The position numbers and the translations under genes were made by a program. Shown here in pieces: positions 16,563 to 25,825 of a stretch of 64,000 bases of DNA; position 1 is the first letter of the stretch; the number at the start of each line of letters is the position of its first letter. Source of the DNA: Anaerolineaceae bacterium (GTDB lineage Bacteria; Chloroflexota; Anaerolineae; Aggregatilineales; Phototrophicaceae). The stretch is from NCBI GenBank assembly GCA_020634165.1, contig JACKCF010000005.1, positions 130,907-194,906 of the forward strand, read 5' to 3'. The notes under the pieces were generated by a model that made no database searches, was not told where the DNA came from, and worked only from the letters and a program-made list of their open reading frames with translations.

Positions 16563-17633
16563 ATGGTACAGGCCACACAAGAACCACGCGGATATTCCAC
16601 GCAAGAGGCGAACGAAGCCAATAGGCAAACCTGGGAAGCCTTCAAGCGCAGATTCAACGAACAGCCGATTACCTATGGCGTGATTTTTGTGCTGATGGGT
16701 GTGCTGATCGGGGCGTTTCTGTTTGCTTACTCGCCCGAATGGGAAGCGGACAACCTGTTCAGCTATCTGACCAATTTTGCGACCGAGGGCCTTAGCGTGC
16801 TCATCACGATTTTCGTGTTAGATCGGTTCCAAGCAAAGCGTGCTCAGGAGCAGTTGAGGAAAGAATTGCTTGCTGATATTAAGTACGGCCACAATTCAGA
16901 TGCTATCCGTGCCATTAATCGTTTGCGCATTTATGACGAGGATCATGGTTGGTACAGTGGCAAAGATAGCTTGCTAATTGGTGCGGAACTCGATAAGACG
17001 AACCTAGCAGGGGCGGTCCTTGGGCGTGCGAATCTGACTCAGGCAAATCTTGAAGATGCGGATCTGGAAGGTGCACGTATGCGTGAAGCTATTCTTGTAA
17101 ATACAAATATGCAGGGAGCAAAACTGTCAAATGTTGGTTTAGCTTATTCCAATCTTACTGAAGCCAATCTCACTCAAGCTAAATTGCACAAATCTAATTT
17201 GCAGAAAGCCAATCTTGAGCGAGCAACTCTTTATTTAGCTGATTTAAGGCGAGTTGATTTGACTGAAGCTGATCTAAATAGAGCTGGCCTATTTCGCGCA
17301 AATCTAAAGGATGCAAATTTGGTGTGCGCGAATCTTGAGTGTGCAAACCTGGGGGCGAGCATTCTAGAAGGAGCCGATTTGTTTTGCACAAATCTTCGCG
17401 GAGCCATATTACTTGGAGCCAAATTCTCCTCCGATACGGTCCTTCCTGATGCTCAATACGTAGGTCGTGATCTAGAGGGAATACCTGTATTTGACAAATA
17501 CTACGACCCCGAACTTGGCCCTGAACAGATGCAGCGTTATACAGATCCGACACATCCTGATTTTTGGGATCCATGTGTCGAGTTAGAAGAAAAGCCTTGG
17601 TACTGTGCGGATGCAAATAAGACTCCCCACTAG
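16563..17633 (+). CDS. Membrane-anchored pentapeptide-repeat protein, paralogue
   Basis: The product has 356 residues. Two TM segments (about 38-56 and 68-90) are followed by a soluble linker (HNSDAIRAINRLR) and about 30 pentapeptide repeats from residue about 140. The C-terminal tail YTDPTHPDFWDPCVELEEKP matches that of the upstream gene. The base composition of the repeat part is more AT-rich than its surroundings, suggesting repeat expansion or transfer. It lies 110 bp after its paralogue on the same strand, so it is probably a recent tandem duplicate family. Confidence 0.8.
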   Translation: MVQATQEPRGYSTQEANEANRQTWEAFKRRFNEQPITYGVIFVLMGVLIGAFLFAYSPEWEADNLFSYLTNFATEGLSVLITIFVLDRFQAKRAQEQLRKELLADIKYGHNSDAIRAINRLRIYDEDHGWYSGKDSLLIGAELDKTNLAGAVLGRANLTQANLEDADLEGARMREAILVNTNMQGAKLSNVGLAYSNLTEANLTQAKLHKSNLQKANLERATLYLADLRRVDLTEADLNRAGLFRANLKDANLVCANLECANLGASILEGADLFCTNLRGAILLGAKFSSDTVLPDAQYVGRDLEGIPVFDKYYDPELGPEQMQRYTDPTHPDFWDPCVELEEKPWYCADANKTPH

Positions 17634-17667
17634 CAAACGGAGTAAAAGCGCATAGAATCGGGCGCTT

Positions 17668-17716
17668 GTTGGGCACGACATATCGTGCCCTGGACTTGGC
17701 ATGCCAAGCCCCTACG
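17668..17716. repeat. Short palindromes, second repeat family, copy 2
   Basis: GGGCACGACATATCGTGCCC (17671-17690) is followed by CTTGGCATGCCAAG and a CCCCTACG edge. Confidence 0.4.
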
Positions 17717-17754
17717 TTGGTGTATATTCGTGGAAGTCGATCAGAAAGTAACCC

Positions 17755-18816
17755 ATGTCCAGTGACCTGGTGAGTGAGAACGCGGCGGCGGCGCAGCCAT
17801 CTGCCAGAAAGCAAAAAAGTCGCAAGTGGCTCATCCGGCTGGTGAGCATCGTCGTGACGGGGGCGCTGCTGCTGTTTTTGTTCAGCAAGCTGGACTGGCA
17901 GCGCCTGCTCGACATGCTGCGCGGCATCTCTCCGCTGGCGCTGGTTGGGGCACTGCTGGCTTATGGCTCGCAGAATTTCTTCCGAGCGATTCGCTTCCGG
18001 GTGCTGCTCGAACGGGATGCGCCGCTGCGTCTGCTGCTGCCGATCACGTTTTACCACAATTTTCTGGTGCGAGTATTGCCCTTTAAGCTGGGGGAGCTGT
18101 CGTACATTTTTCTGCTGCGCAGCCGCCTGAACATCAACCTCGAAACGAGCGTGAGCAGCTTATTTGGGGCGCGCATCCTCGAATTGATGATTATCGTGCT
18201 GATGACGACCATCGGCTTCATCCTCAGCAGTGGGCAGGCGCATGGTGACGCCGGCCTTTATCCGGTGCTGATTCCGCTGCTGTTTGTGGGGTGCCTGCTG
18301 ATTTTGTATTTTGCCGGAGCGCTGCTGCGATTAGCGACGGGCATCACGCGCCGAGTTCTGGCACGGATTCTGCCGAACATGCCTCATCTGCTGACGCGCA
18401 TTTTTGCCAAGCTGGATGATGTCGCCATCGCGATGGACAGTCTGCGCCAGCCACGACTGTTTGCCAAGGCGTTTCTGGTCAGCTTCGGCACATATGGTTC
18501 GGCGGTGGTGCTGAACTACATTATGCTGCGCAGCGTCGGCGTCGATGTGCCGATATTTGTGATGATTACCATCCTCAGCATGGGGCAGTTTGCCTCAGCG
18601 TTCCCGTTTTCAGTCAGCGGCTTTGGTGTGGTGGAAGGCGGCTGGGCGCTCGGTCTGCTGCTGTTCACGAATACGCCAACCGACGATGCGGTCGCGATTG
18701 GCTTTCTGCTGCACGGTTTTCAGGTCCTGGCAGCGACGATCTATGGTACGCTTGGCTATCTGGCGGTGCGGATGCAGCCGCCTGTTGAGGGAGAAGGGGA
18801 GTCCCATGCAGCTTGA
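17755..18816 (+). CDS. Flippase-like membrane protein (lysylphosphatidylglycerol synthase TM / UPF0104 family)
   Basis: The product has 353 residues with about eight TM segments. Family landmarks are the RAIRFRVLL segment, RVLPFKLGELSYIFLLR, and the C-terminal SVSGFGVVEGGWALGLLLF. Relatives include the flippase domain of MprF and glycolipid-associated proteins. The DinB gene overlaps its end by 11 bp, so the two are co-transcribed. Confidence 0.8.
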   Translation: MSSDLVSENAAAAQPSARKQKSRKWLIRLVSIVVTGALLLFLFSKLDWQRLLDMLRGISPLALVGALLAYGSQNFFRAIRFRVLLERDAPLRLLLPITFYHNFLVRVLPFKLGELSYIFLLRSRLNINLETSVSSLFGARILELMIIVLMTTIGFILSSGQAHGDAGLYPVLIPLLFVGCLLILYFAGALLRLATGITRRVLARILPNMPHLLTRIFAKLDDVAIAMDSLRQPRLFAKAFLVSFGTYGSAVVLNYIMLRSVGVDVPIFVMITILSMGQFASAFPFSVSGFGVVEGGWALGLLLFTNTPTDDAVAIGFLLHGFQVLAATIYGTLGYLAVRMQPPVEGEGESHAA

Positions 18817-19315
18817 GCAAATCAGAACGCGGATGCAGCATCAGGCGGCGATGATCCAGGCGTTGGTGGCCGGGGTCGATGCCGAACAAGCTCGCTGGAA
18901 ACCATATGCCGATAGCTGGTCGATGCTGGAAGTCATGTGCCATCTGGTGGATGAAGAACGCGAGGATTTCCGCACGCGGCTGGATCATATTCTGACGCAG
19001 GCAGAAGGTATGCCGCCGGGGATTGATCCGCAGGGGTGGGTGATGTCACGCGGTTACAATCAGCGTGATTTTTCCGAGATGGTACGCCAGTTCGCTGGCG
19101 AGCGTGAGAAGTCGATTACGTATCTGTCTAGGCTGGAAAACCCCGATTGGGACCTGTCGATTTCGGGGCCGTGGGGCACGATTCACGCCGGGGATATGCT
19201 GCTTGCCTGGGCCAATCACGATTTGCTGCACCTGCGCCAACTGGTCGAATTGCAGTGGGCCTATGCTGGCACGACCCTTGCGCCCTATTCGCGGGATTAT
19301 GCCGGGGAGTGGTAG
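18806..19315 (+). CDS. DinB-family four-helix protein
   Basis: The product has 169 residues from the ATG at 18806. The Shine-Dalgarno GGGAG is in the end of the previous gene, which overlaps by 11 bp. The three metal-ligand His positions of the DinB/YfiT fold are seen in VMCHLVDEER, and AWANHDLLHLRQLVEL. Such proteins are thiol transferases or metal-dependent enzymes of mostly unknown substrate. Confidence 0.75.
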   Translation: MQLEQIRTRMQHQAAMIQALVAGVDAEQARWKPYADSWSMLEVMCHLVDEEREDFRTRLDHILTQAEGMPPGIDPQGWVMSRGYNQRDFSEMVRQFAGEREKSITYLSRLENPDWDLSISGPWGTIHAGDMLLAWANHDLLHLRQLVELQWAYAGTTLAPYSRDYAGEW

Positions 19316-19318
19316 CCA

Positions 19319-19427
19319 GACCCCCATCCTCAGTCCTTCCCCCGAAGGAGGAAGGATGCTTTTCTGCGACCGTCCTGGCCTGTAAAAGTCCCCTCTCCTT
19401 CGGGGAGGGGATTTAGGGGAGGGGTTC
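19319..19427 (+). repeat. Paired stem-loop repeat, copy R1 (loop type CGAAGG)
   Basis: Left hairpin CCTTCC-loop-GGAAGG has loop CCCGAAGGA. Right hairpin CCCCTC-loop-GAGGGG has loop TCCTTCGGG, its exact reverse complement. The ends carry GACCCCC and GGGGTTC. The right end overlaps the last codons and stop of the kinase gene. Confidence 0.85.
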
Positions 19428-22400
19428 GCACAGCGACAGGTTATAGCGTTCGCGCTCCTGGCAGGTGAGGTCGCGCAGGTTGCGATCATGCTGAGCGAAG
19501 GCGATGATGCTATCGACGCTGCCATCCACGCGCCAGACAATCGCCAGCTCATCCTGGGCGGCGGAAATCGCCTCGGTGCCATCGGGCGTAAAGGCCACTT
19601 CCTGAATCCAGTTGGTGTGGCTGAGGTAGCGATGCACTTCTTCGCCCGTTGCGACGTCCCACAGGCGCACGGTCTGGTCGGTAGATGTCGTCAGCAGGGT
19701 GCGACCATCCGGCGAAAAGGCCAGGCCGAAGGTGTTATTGGTATGGCCGATGAACTGCCGAATTTCCTCGCCTGTTGCGACGTCCCAGAGGCGCACCGTA
19801 TCGTCCCAGGAGGTGCTGGCGAGCATCGTGCCATCGGGGCTGAAAAGGACTTCGTTGACATCATCCGTGTGGCCGGAAAGGGTACGAACGGTTTCGCCCG
19901 TTTCCGTGTTCCACAGGCGGATGCTGCCGTCAGCCGATCCGGTGGCGATCAGGCTTTCATCGGGGCTGAAAACGGCGCTGTAGACGTCGCTTTCATGGCC
20001 GCTGAACACGCGGATGATCTGGCCGCTGTCGGTATCGTAGAGGATAGCCGTACGCTTGTAAGCAGTGGCATCACCGGAACCGCCAGCCGAAATGAAGCGA
20101 CTGCCATCGGCGCTGAAATTGACATCGTACACACGTCCGGCATGGTCGCTGTAGGTGCGGACCTGTTCCCCGCTTTCGATATCCCACAGGATGATGCTGC
20201 CATCCCATCCGGCTGAGAGCAGGTGTTGGCCATCAGGATGAAAATCGAGGCTATCGACCGTATTGGTATGGCCTTCCAGGGTCGCGATAGTTTCGCCCGT
20301 GCTGATGTTCCACAGGTGGATGCTGGTATCCGTATTGGCACCTTCCACCAGACGCAGCGGACCACTGCCCGTAGCGGCCATGTCGCCATCGGGATGGATC
20401 GCCACCGACCACAGCCATTCGTCCTGACCATGATACTGACGCACAGCATCGCGGCGTTGCAAATCCCACAACCAGACGTCACTGGCGATACTGCGCTCGC
20501 TATCTACCGTGACCACGTTATCGCCTGCGTTACCCGTCCCCAGCAGCAGATATTCGCCATTGGGGCTGTATTCCAGCGTCAGGATGCGGTCCGGCAGGCC
20601 AGCGAAGGTGCGCATTTCCACACTGCGTCGGATGTCCCACAGGCGCACGACGCGATCCCAGGCAACGGTGGCCAGGGTGCCGCCATCCGGGCTGAAAGCG
20701 ATGTCCGTGATGGGCGTGCTGTGACCAAATAAGCGGGCCGTTTCCACACCATTGACGACATCATAGAGGCGGGTGGTGCCGCCCAGGCTGTTATCCCAGA
20801 CACCGAGGGCTATCGTCTGGCCATCGGGACTGTAAGCCAGTGTGCGCGGAAAACCGGAATTGGGCTGAATCGTGACGGTGCGACCGCCGTTCAGGCTCCA
20901 CAGCCGGATAGTGCGATCAACGGCATCGTCGGCGGTATCGGCCAGCGTTTCATCGCCGCTGCTGGATGCAATCTGGTCGCCTTTTGGTGAGAATACCACG
21001 CGGAAAATTTCGCCCGTGTGGCCTTCAAATTCCTGAACGAGTTCGCCGGTGGCCGTATCCCAGAGTTTGATGATCTTGTCAGCGCCGCCAGTGACGATCT
21101 GGCTGCCATCGGGGCTGGTGTCCAGGCTGTGGATTGGCCCTTCGTGGGCAGCAATTTCGAGCGCCACATCGCCTGTTTCGATGTCAAAAAAGCGCAGTTG
21201 GCCATTGTTGAGGGCGACCGCTGCTATCGGCTCAGTCGGGTGGAGTACGACATCAAAGGCGAATATACCGTCGCCGAGGTTGATCTGCTGCAAGATGGTC
21301 TGGTCGTCTACTTGCCAGATGATGAGCTGGCCATCCAGGCCGACCGAAGCGCCCCGTTGGCCATCAGCGCTGAAGGCCACATTGAGGACGCTGCCTGTAT
21401 GCAGGCTCATTCGGTAGCGCGGACCAGGGGCATAGGCTAAATCACCCAACACGCGCACGACTTCCGGCGCGTTATCATCCTGAACCTGTTCGGCTTCCAG
21501 CGCGAGGGCGAGCGCCAACTGCGGATCATTCTGGGCGGCGGCATTACGCGCATTGGCAGCCAAAGCGAGGCTGTTAGCAGTGTCGGCGCTGTCCTCGGCG
21601 ATGACCTGGGCCTCGGTGGCGAGCTGGCTTTGTGTATAGGCAACGACGGCCATAATGCCACTGATGGCGGCGGCGATGGTCATGACGACGGCCAGAGCGC
21701 CTAAAAAGCGCCGCGACCGCTTTTCGAGGGTTTCTTCGTGGGCCTGACGCTGACGTTCAGCTTCCAGGCGGGCTTCGCGCTGCTCGACACTGGCCTGCAA
21801 AAAGGCGGCTTCATCCTGGTTAAGCACGATGTCGCTGGTGGCGGCCAGGTCTTCTAACTGCTGCAAGCGGATGCCTGTCGCCAGGAAACTGGGGTCATGA
21901 TCAGCCTGGAGCCAGTCACGGGTGGCGCCGTTGAGCTGGCGCTGCAACCGCAGGACTTCACGCGATTCTTCCAGCCAGCCCCGCATGCGGTCCCACTGGC
22001 GGATGAGTGCCTCATGGGCGACTTCGACGGTGGCGTTGCGCGTCACCGGATCGCGGTCGAAGGTCATCAGGCGGTATTTGCCGAAGGTATCCAGCACGCG
22101 CTGAATGATGCCACGATCAGTCGTCAGCGACAGCAGCTCAGAAATGAGCACACGGCGGCGGGTGTCTTCGGTGCCATCGCCCAGTGTAACCAGCCGCAGG
22201 AAAATCTGGCGGGCGGCTTCGGCTTCGGCATCATCAAGTTGCGAATAGATTTCGTCGGCACGGCGGGCCAATGCGCCGGAGGTGCCGCCAATCTCCTGAT
22301 ACGTATTCAGGGTCATCATGCGGCCTGTGCGGCGCTCGAACAGTTCCGTCAGGGCATATTGCAGCAAGGGCAGGGCACCAGGCTGCATGCGCACATCTTT

Positions 22401-23987
22401 GATGATGGCATTGACCAGCCCGTTTTCCAGTTCCATATTGACCAGCCGGGCAGGCTCGACAATCGCTTCCTGTAGCTGGGAATTGCTCAACGGCAGGACC
22501 AGTTCGGTGCGCTGCCGGATGAGTTCACCAAAGTCGCCATAGAGCAGGGGACGGTCGTAAAAATCGGCGCGCAGGGTGATGATGATCGTCACCTGGCTGC
22601 GTTCGTCCTGGGCGGCGGCCATGACACTGTCGAGGAACAGCTTGCGGCGCTCCTCGTCATCGACCAGGGTAAAGACCTCCTCAAACTGGTCAATCAGCAG
22701 CAGAACGCGCGCTTCGCTGGTCGGCAGGATGCGCTTAATCGCCCGAACCAGACCGCGTTCGTCGCGGGTGAGGATGCCATGCAAATCCGGCACATCATTG
22801 GGCGCGATCTTGAGCAGGGCCGCTTCCAATTCTTCAAAGGGGTGCGTGCCGGGGACCATCTCGGTGATATACCAGGGTTCGTCGTTCAGGCGACTCTCAC
22901 GCACGGCGGGCAGCAGTCCGGCTTTGATGACGCTGGATTTGCCGCTGCCGCTTGGCCCAACCACCGCCAGGAATTGTGAATTCGTCTGGCTGCTATCCAG
23001 GCGTTTGAGCAGGCGTTCGATCAGATCATTGCGACCGAAGAAATCTCCGGCGTCGGCTTGCTGGAAGGCGCGCAGGCCCTTATAGGGATTATATTTGGCG
23101 ATGATCTCGGTCGCGCCATCGTTGACCAGCAGATTGAGGTCGATCTTCTGCGAAACGGTGGCATCACCGAGCAGGGCGGATTGCAGGGCGTAGGCAAATT
23201 CGATGGCGGTCTTGTAGCGCTTACTGAGGTCTTTGGCCGTCGCCTGCTGCAAAACCTCATCGACCTCGCCGCTGAGTTCGCTGCGCTGCTGACTGACATC
23301 CGGCAGCGGGTCGTTTAGCTGCTTGAACAGGACAGCCGCCGGGGTGCTTTCAATAAAGGGCTTGGTGCCCGTCAGAATTTCATAGGTCAGGATGCCGAGG
23401 GCGTAGATGTCGCTCTGGGCAGTGGCCCCCTCGCCACGAATCTGCTCTGGCGCCAGATAGGCGGGTGTGCCGAGCAGCATGTCTTTGGTGAGGGTCGTGT
23501 TCTGGACGAGGTCTTTGGCGATGCCGAAATCCGTCAGGTAGGCATTGCCTTCTTCATCGAGCAGAATGTTATCGGATTTGAGGTCGCGGTGGATGACATT
23601 GTGCCGATGGGCAAAGTCGAGGGCCGCTGCAATCTGGTTGATGAGGGCGATGGTTGGTTTGGCTTCCCAGGCGCCTTGCTCAGCCAGTGATTCGCGCAGG
23701 TTGCCGCCGCGCAGGTAGCGCATCACCAGATAGGCGCCGCTGGGGTCGCGCCAGTAATCGTACAGGGGCACGATATGCGGGTGCTCCAGATGGGCGACCA
23801 ACTGCGCTTCGGTTTCAAAGCGCTGGATGAATTCCGGTCGGTTGGCATGCTCTGGCAGAATGACTTTTACGGCGACTTCGCGGTCGACATTGGATTGCAG
23901 GGCGCGATACACACTGCCGAATCCACCGACGCCGACCTGTTCTTTGATTTCATACGTGCGAATGACTTGTCCGCTTAGTTCTTGCAT
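19413..23987 (-). CDS. Ser/Thr protein kinase fused to a P-loop NTPase and WD40 propellers
   Basis: The product has 1524 residues. Kinase domain 10-275: GVGGFG, VAVK Lys41, HRDLKSDN (133-140) and DFG (153-155). Then an STAND-type NTPase: FFGRNDLIERL, Walker A GPSGSGKSS (344-352), and Walker B LLLIDQFEEVF. A TM helix (RRFLGALAVVMTIAAAISGI) lies near residue 770. After it come about 14 WD40 repeats with the usual H-x-SPDG-LWD spacing, probably outside the cell. The architecture implies ligand sensing by the propellers signalled to the kinase. The final EPLP and stop are supplied by a repeat element. Confidence 0.88.
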   Translation of the reverse strand: MQELSGQVIRTYEIKEQVGVGGFGSVYRALQSNVDREVAVKVILPEHANRPEFIQRFETEAQLVAHLEHPHIVPLYDYWRDPSGAYLVMRYLRGGNLRESLAEQGAWEAKPTIALINQIAAALDFAHRHNVIHRDLKSDNILLDEEGNAYLTDFGIAKDLVQNTTLTKDMLLGTPAYLAPEQIRGEGATAQSDIYALGILTYEILTGTKPFIESTPAAVLFKQLNDPLPDVSQQRSELSGEVDEVLQQATAKDLSKRYKTAIEFAYALQSALLGDATVSQKIDLNLLVNDGATEIIAKYNPYKGLRAFQQADAGDFFGRNDLIERLLKRLDSSQTNSQFLAVVGPSGSGKSSVIKAGLLPAVRESRLNDEPWYITEMVPGTHPFEELEAALLKIAPNDVPDLHGILTRDERGLVRAIKRILPTSEARVLLLIDQFEEVFTLVDDEERRKLFLDSVMAAAQDERSQVTIIITLRADFYDRPLLYGDFGELIRQRTELVLPLSNSQLQEAIVEPARLVNMELENGLVNAIIKDVRMQPGALPLLQYALTELFERRTGRMMTLNTYQEIGGTSGALARRADEIYSQLDDAEAEAARQIFLRLVTLGDGTEDTRRRVLISELLSLTTDRGIIQRVLDTFGKYRLMTFDRDPVTRNATVEVAHEALIRQWDRMRGWLEESREVLRLQRQLNGATRDWLQADHDPSFLATGIRLQQLEDLAATSDIVLNQDEAAFLQASVEQREARLEAERQRQAHEETLEKRSRRFLGALAVVMTIAAAISGIMAVVAYTQSQLATEAQVIAEDSADTANSLALAANARNAAAQNDPQLALALALEAEQVQDDNAPEVVRVLGDLAYAPGPRYRMSLHTGSVLNVAFSADGQRGASVGLDGQLIIWQVDDQTILQQINLGDGIFAFDVVLHPTEPIAAVALNNGQLRFFDIETGDVALEIAAHEGPIHSLDTSPDGSQIVTGGADKIIKLWDTATGELVQEFEGHTGEIFRVVFSPKGDQIASSSGDETLADTADDAVDRTIRLWSLNGGRTVTIQPNSGFPRTLAYSPDGQTIALGVWDNSLGGTTRLYDVVNGVETARLFGHSTPITDIAFSPDGGTLATVAWDRVVRLWDIRRSVEMRTFAGLPDRILTLEYSPNGEYLLLGTGNAGDNVVTVDSERSIASDVWLWDLQRRDAVRQYHGQDEWLWSVAIHPDGDMAATGSGPLRLVEGANTDTSIHLWNISTGETIATLEGHTNTVDSLDFHPDGQHLLSAGWDGSIILWDIESGEQVRTYSDHAGRVYDVNFSADGSRFISAGGSGDATAYKRTAILYDTDSGQIIRVFSGHESDVYSAVFSPDESLIATGSADGSIRLWNTETGETVRTLSGHTDDVNEVLFSPDGTMLASTSWDDTVRLWDVATGEEIRQFIGHTNNTFGLAFSPDGRTLLTTSTDQTVRLWDVATGEEVHRYLSHTNWIQEVAFTPDGTEAISAAQDELAIVWRVDGSVDSIIAFAQHDRNLRDLTCQERERYNLSLCEPLP

Positions 23988-24187
23988 AAGTCTCTCATTG
24001 TGTGGTGAATAGGCCGCAACCGTATGCAGCGCGTTTGACGATGCCTCTCCGCACGTCCCCCGCGCCCATTATAACGTGGTTGGGGCATAACAGAAAAAGA
24101 CCCCACCCATGTATCCCCTCCGCGAACGAGAGGGGACTTTTTTGTGCATCCAGATATGGCAGAAAGACACCGAGGAGGGGGGTTAAG
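23988..24187. other. Intergenic segment with a degenerate repeat
   Basis: Upstream of the kinase gene. It carries promoter sequence that I cannot define, and a worn copy of the paired stem-loop repeat (24099-24184). No gene is seen. Confidence 0.4.
24099..24184 (-). repeat. Paired stem-loop repeat, degenerate copy R12 (inverted)
   Basis: The right hairpin survives in inverted orientation (CCCCTC-CGCGAACGA-GAGGGG region), followed by the AGAAAG and GAGGAGGGG edge. The left hairpin is deleted. Confidence 0.55.
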
Positions 24188-24285
24188 TTAGCGTAAATTC
24201 TTCTCGTAGCACATGACCTGCACGCTGCCGACTGGCAGCAAGCCGCGTTGTTCATAGCCCAGACGGCTGTAAAAGGCCAGCAGCT
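24188..24285 (-). pseudogene. C-terminal remnant of a GNAT acetyltransferase
   Basis: The minus strand reads LAFYSRLGYEQRGLLPVGSV and then QVMCYEKNLR-stop, the typical end of a GNAT enzyme (FYxxLGY motif). Upstream of LL a TAG stops the frame, and no N-terminal part is present. The break coincides with the start of the AT-rich island, so the insertion of that island probably removed the rest. Confidence 0.6.
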
Positions 24286-24320
24286 ATTATTAGGTGGGCT
24301 TATGCAGACAAACGTAAATT

Positions 24321-24680
24321 CTAACTAATCGTTACAAATCCGTTGTTGGCCTCAGCTAATTCAACGGCTTCAATAATGTTTGACGTGCTTCCTATCACCG
24401 TTTGTTCAGTCACGTTGGTTTCTTGCATAATGATAACTAGATTCTCTTGAATTATTTTTGCTTCCTGTTTCAGCCTACTCAATGCTTCGGGCGTGTTCAC
24501 AACCAGATCGCCTGATTTAAGAGACGGCAGTATTTCGAGTCCTAAGCGACTCATGATGGGTGCACCCCACAATCTATGTCTAGTACCATATGTTCCGGCT
24601 AGATTCTTTCCTATACCGAGTTTCAAACGATATTTGTTACCACTTTCGTCGATACCCCATACTCCTATTGACAGAGACAT
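24321..24680 (-). CDS. Hypothetical protein in the toxin island
   Basis: The product has 119 residues. The start has the Shine-Dalgarno AAAGGA about 7 nt upstream. It is a small soluble protein with an N-terminal beta part and a C-terminal helical part (SRLKQEAKIIQENLVIIMQE). No family is recognised. It lies downstream of the Rhs toxin module on the same strand and is AT-rich like it, so an immunity or accessory role is possible but unproven. Confidence 0.45.
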   Translation of the reverse strand: MSLSIGVWGIDESGNKYRLKLGIGKNLAGTYGTRHRLWGAPIMSRLGLEILPSLKSGDLVVNTPEALSRLKQEAKIIQENLVIIMQETNVTEQTVIGSTSNIIEAVELAEANNGFVTIS

Positions 24681-24846
24681 TTCTCGTCCTTTCTTGTGTT
24701 ATTACATCAGACATTTTGCCTCATCTCCGCTTCTATTCTTGCAAAAATCAGGGGGCTAAAGTCAAGATGTTAGCGTCCGAAAATTGGTATTTACAGACCC
24801 TTTATCTATATTTACCTGAAAGCAAGTTTTCAGACTCATTACTTAA

Positions 24847-24954
24847 TCAATCTTGCTTTCGTTTCCTATGTTTGAACTCCAAATGTGTAGAGATATAGAT
24901 TGTCACAATAAGCGAGATGACGATATTTATCAGCAAAGACAAAATCGTAACTAG
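24847..24954 (-). pseudogene. 3' part of a small two-TM gene cut by the IS element (probable immunity gene)
   Basis: Read on the minus strand from the CTAG target site, the sequence encodes LVTILSLLINIVISLIVTIY, then ISTHLEFKHRKRKQD and a stop at 24847. This is a clear TM helix with a basic cytoplasmic tail. It continues in register with the frame entering the other side of the IS at 25822, so the IS split one gene. Confidence 0.5.
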
Positions 24955-25825
24955 AGGGTGTTATGCACTTTTGGGAAGAATGCTAAACTGAAGGCATGAG
25001 CGAACGAAAAGCCTATCCCAGCGATGTGAGTGATGAAGAATGGCTCTTTGTGGCCCCGTATCTGACGCTGATGCGCGAGGATGCACCGCAACGTCAGCAT
25101 GACCTGCGCGAACTGTTCAATGGGGTGCGATATATCGTTCGGACAGGGGGATCATGGCGGATGATGCCGCATGATCTGCCACCGTGGGAAGCGGTGTACC
25201 AGCAACTACAGCGCTGGTTGAAAGCGGGTGTATTCGAGGCGATGGTGCATGACCTGCGCGAACTGATGCGGGTGGCGCAGGGACGTCTGGAACAGCCGAA
25301 TGCGGTGATTCTGGACTCACGAACACTGCAATCCAGCCCGGAAAGCGGTGCCAGGGCAGGATATGACGGTGCCAAACGGCGCAAAGGCAGCAAAACGCAC
25401 CTGGCAGTAGATACGCTGGGGCAACTGCTGGCGTTGATTGTGACTCCCGCCAATGAACAGGATCGGGCACAGGTTGAAGCCCTGGCCGCCGAAGTTCAGG
25501 CCGTTACCGGAGAGTCCGTTGAAGTGGCTTTTGTCGATCAGGGGTACACCGGTGAGGAAGCACAACAGGCCGCGCAAACGCACGGCCTGAGCTTGAAAGT
25601 GGTTAAGCTACCCTCAGCCAAAAAGGGCTTTATCCTGCTGCCCCGACGATGGGTCGTCGAACGCAGTTTTGGCTGGATGGCGCGCTTCCGACGACTGGCA
25701 CGCGACTATGAACGCCTGCCAGAAACGCTTAAAGGCCTGCATTTTCTTGCTTTTGCCATGCTTCTGACCCACCGTTTTGTTCAAGGCATAGCTTTTTGCC
25801 TATGAAAGTGCATAACACGCTCTAG
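24951..25825 (+). mobile_element. IS5-family insertion sequence with CTAG target duplication
   Basis: Terminal inverted repeats AGGGTGTTATGCACTTT (from 24955) and its partner ending at 25821 match at 16 of 17 positions. Both sides carry CTAG (24951-24954 and 25822-25825), the 4-bp YTAR-type duplication of IS5-like elements. The element itself is 867 bp and carries one intact transposase gene, so it may still be mobile. Confidence 0.85.
24996..25805 (+). CDS. IS5-family DDE transposase
   Basis: The product has 269 residues in a single frame, intact. The N-terminal DUF4096-like part has SDEEWLFVAPYL and RYIVRTGGSWRMMPHDLPPW. The catalytic triad is visible as D107 (VILDSRT), D181 (VAFVDQGYTG) and E222 (RRWVVERSFGW). 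It fills the IS almost completely, starting 41 bp from the left inverted repeat. Confidence 0.9.
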   Translation: MSERKAYPSDVSDEEWLFVAPYLTLMREDAPQRQHDLRELFNGVRYIVRTGGSWRMMPHDLPPWEAVYQQLQRWLKAGVFEAMVHDLRELMRVAQGRLEQPNAVILDSRTLQSSPESGARAGYDGAKRRKGSKTHLAVDTLGQLLALIVTPANEQDRAQVEALAAEVQAVTGESVEVAFVDQGYTGEEAQQAAQTHGLSLKVVKLPSAKKGFILLPRRWVVERSFGWMARFRRLARDYERLPETLKGLHFLAFAMLLTHRFVQGIAFCL

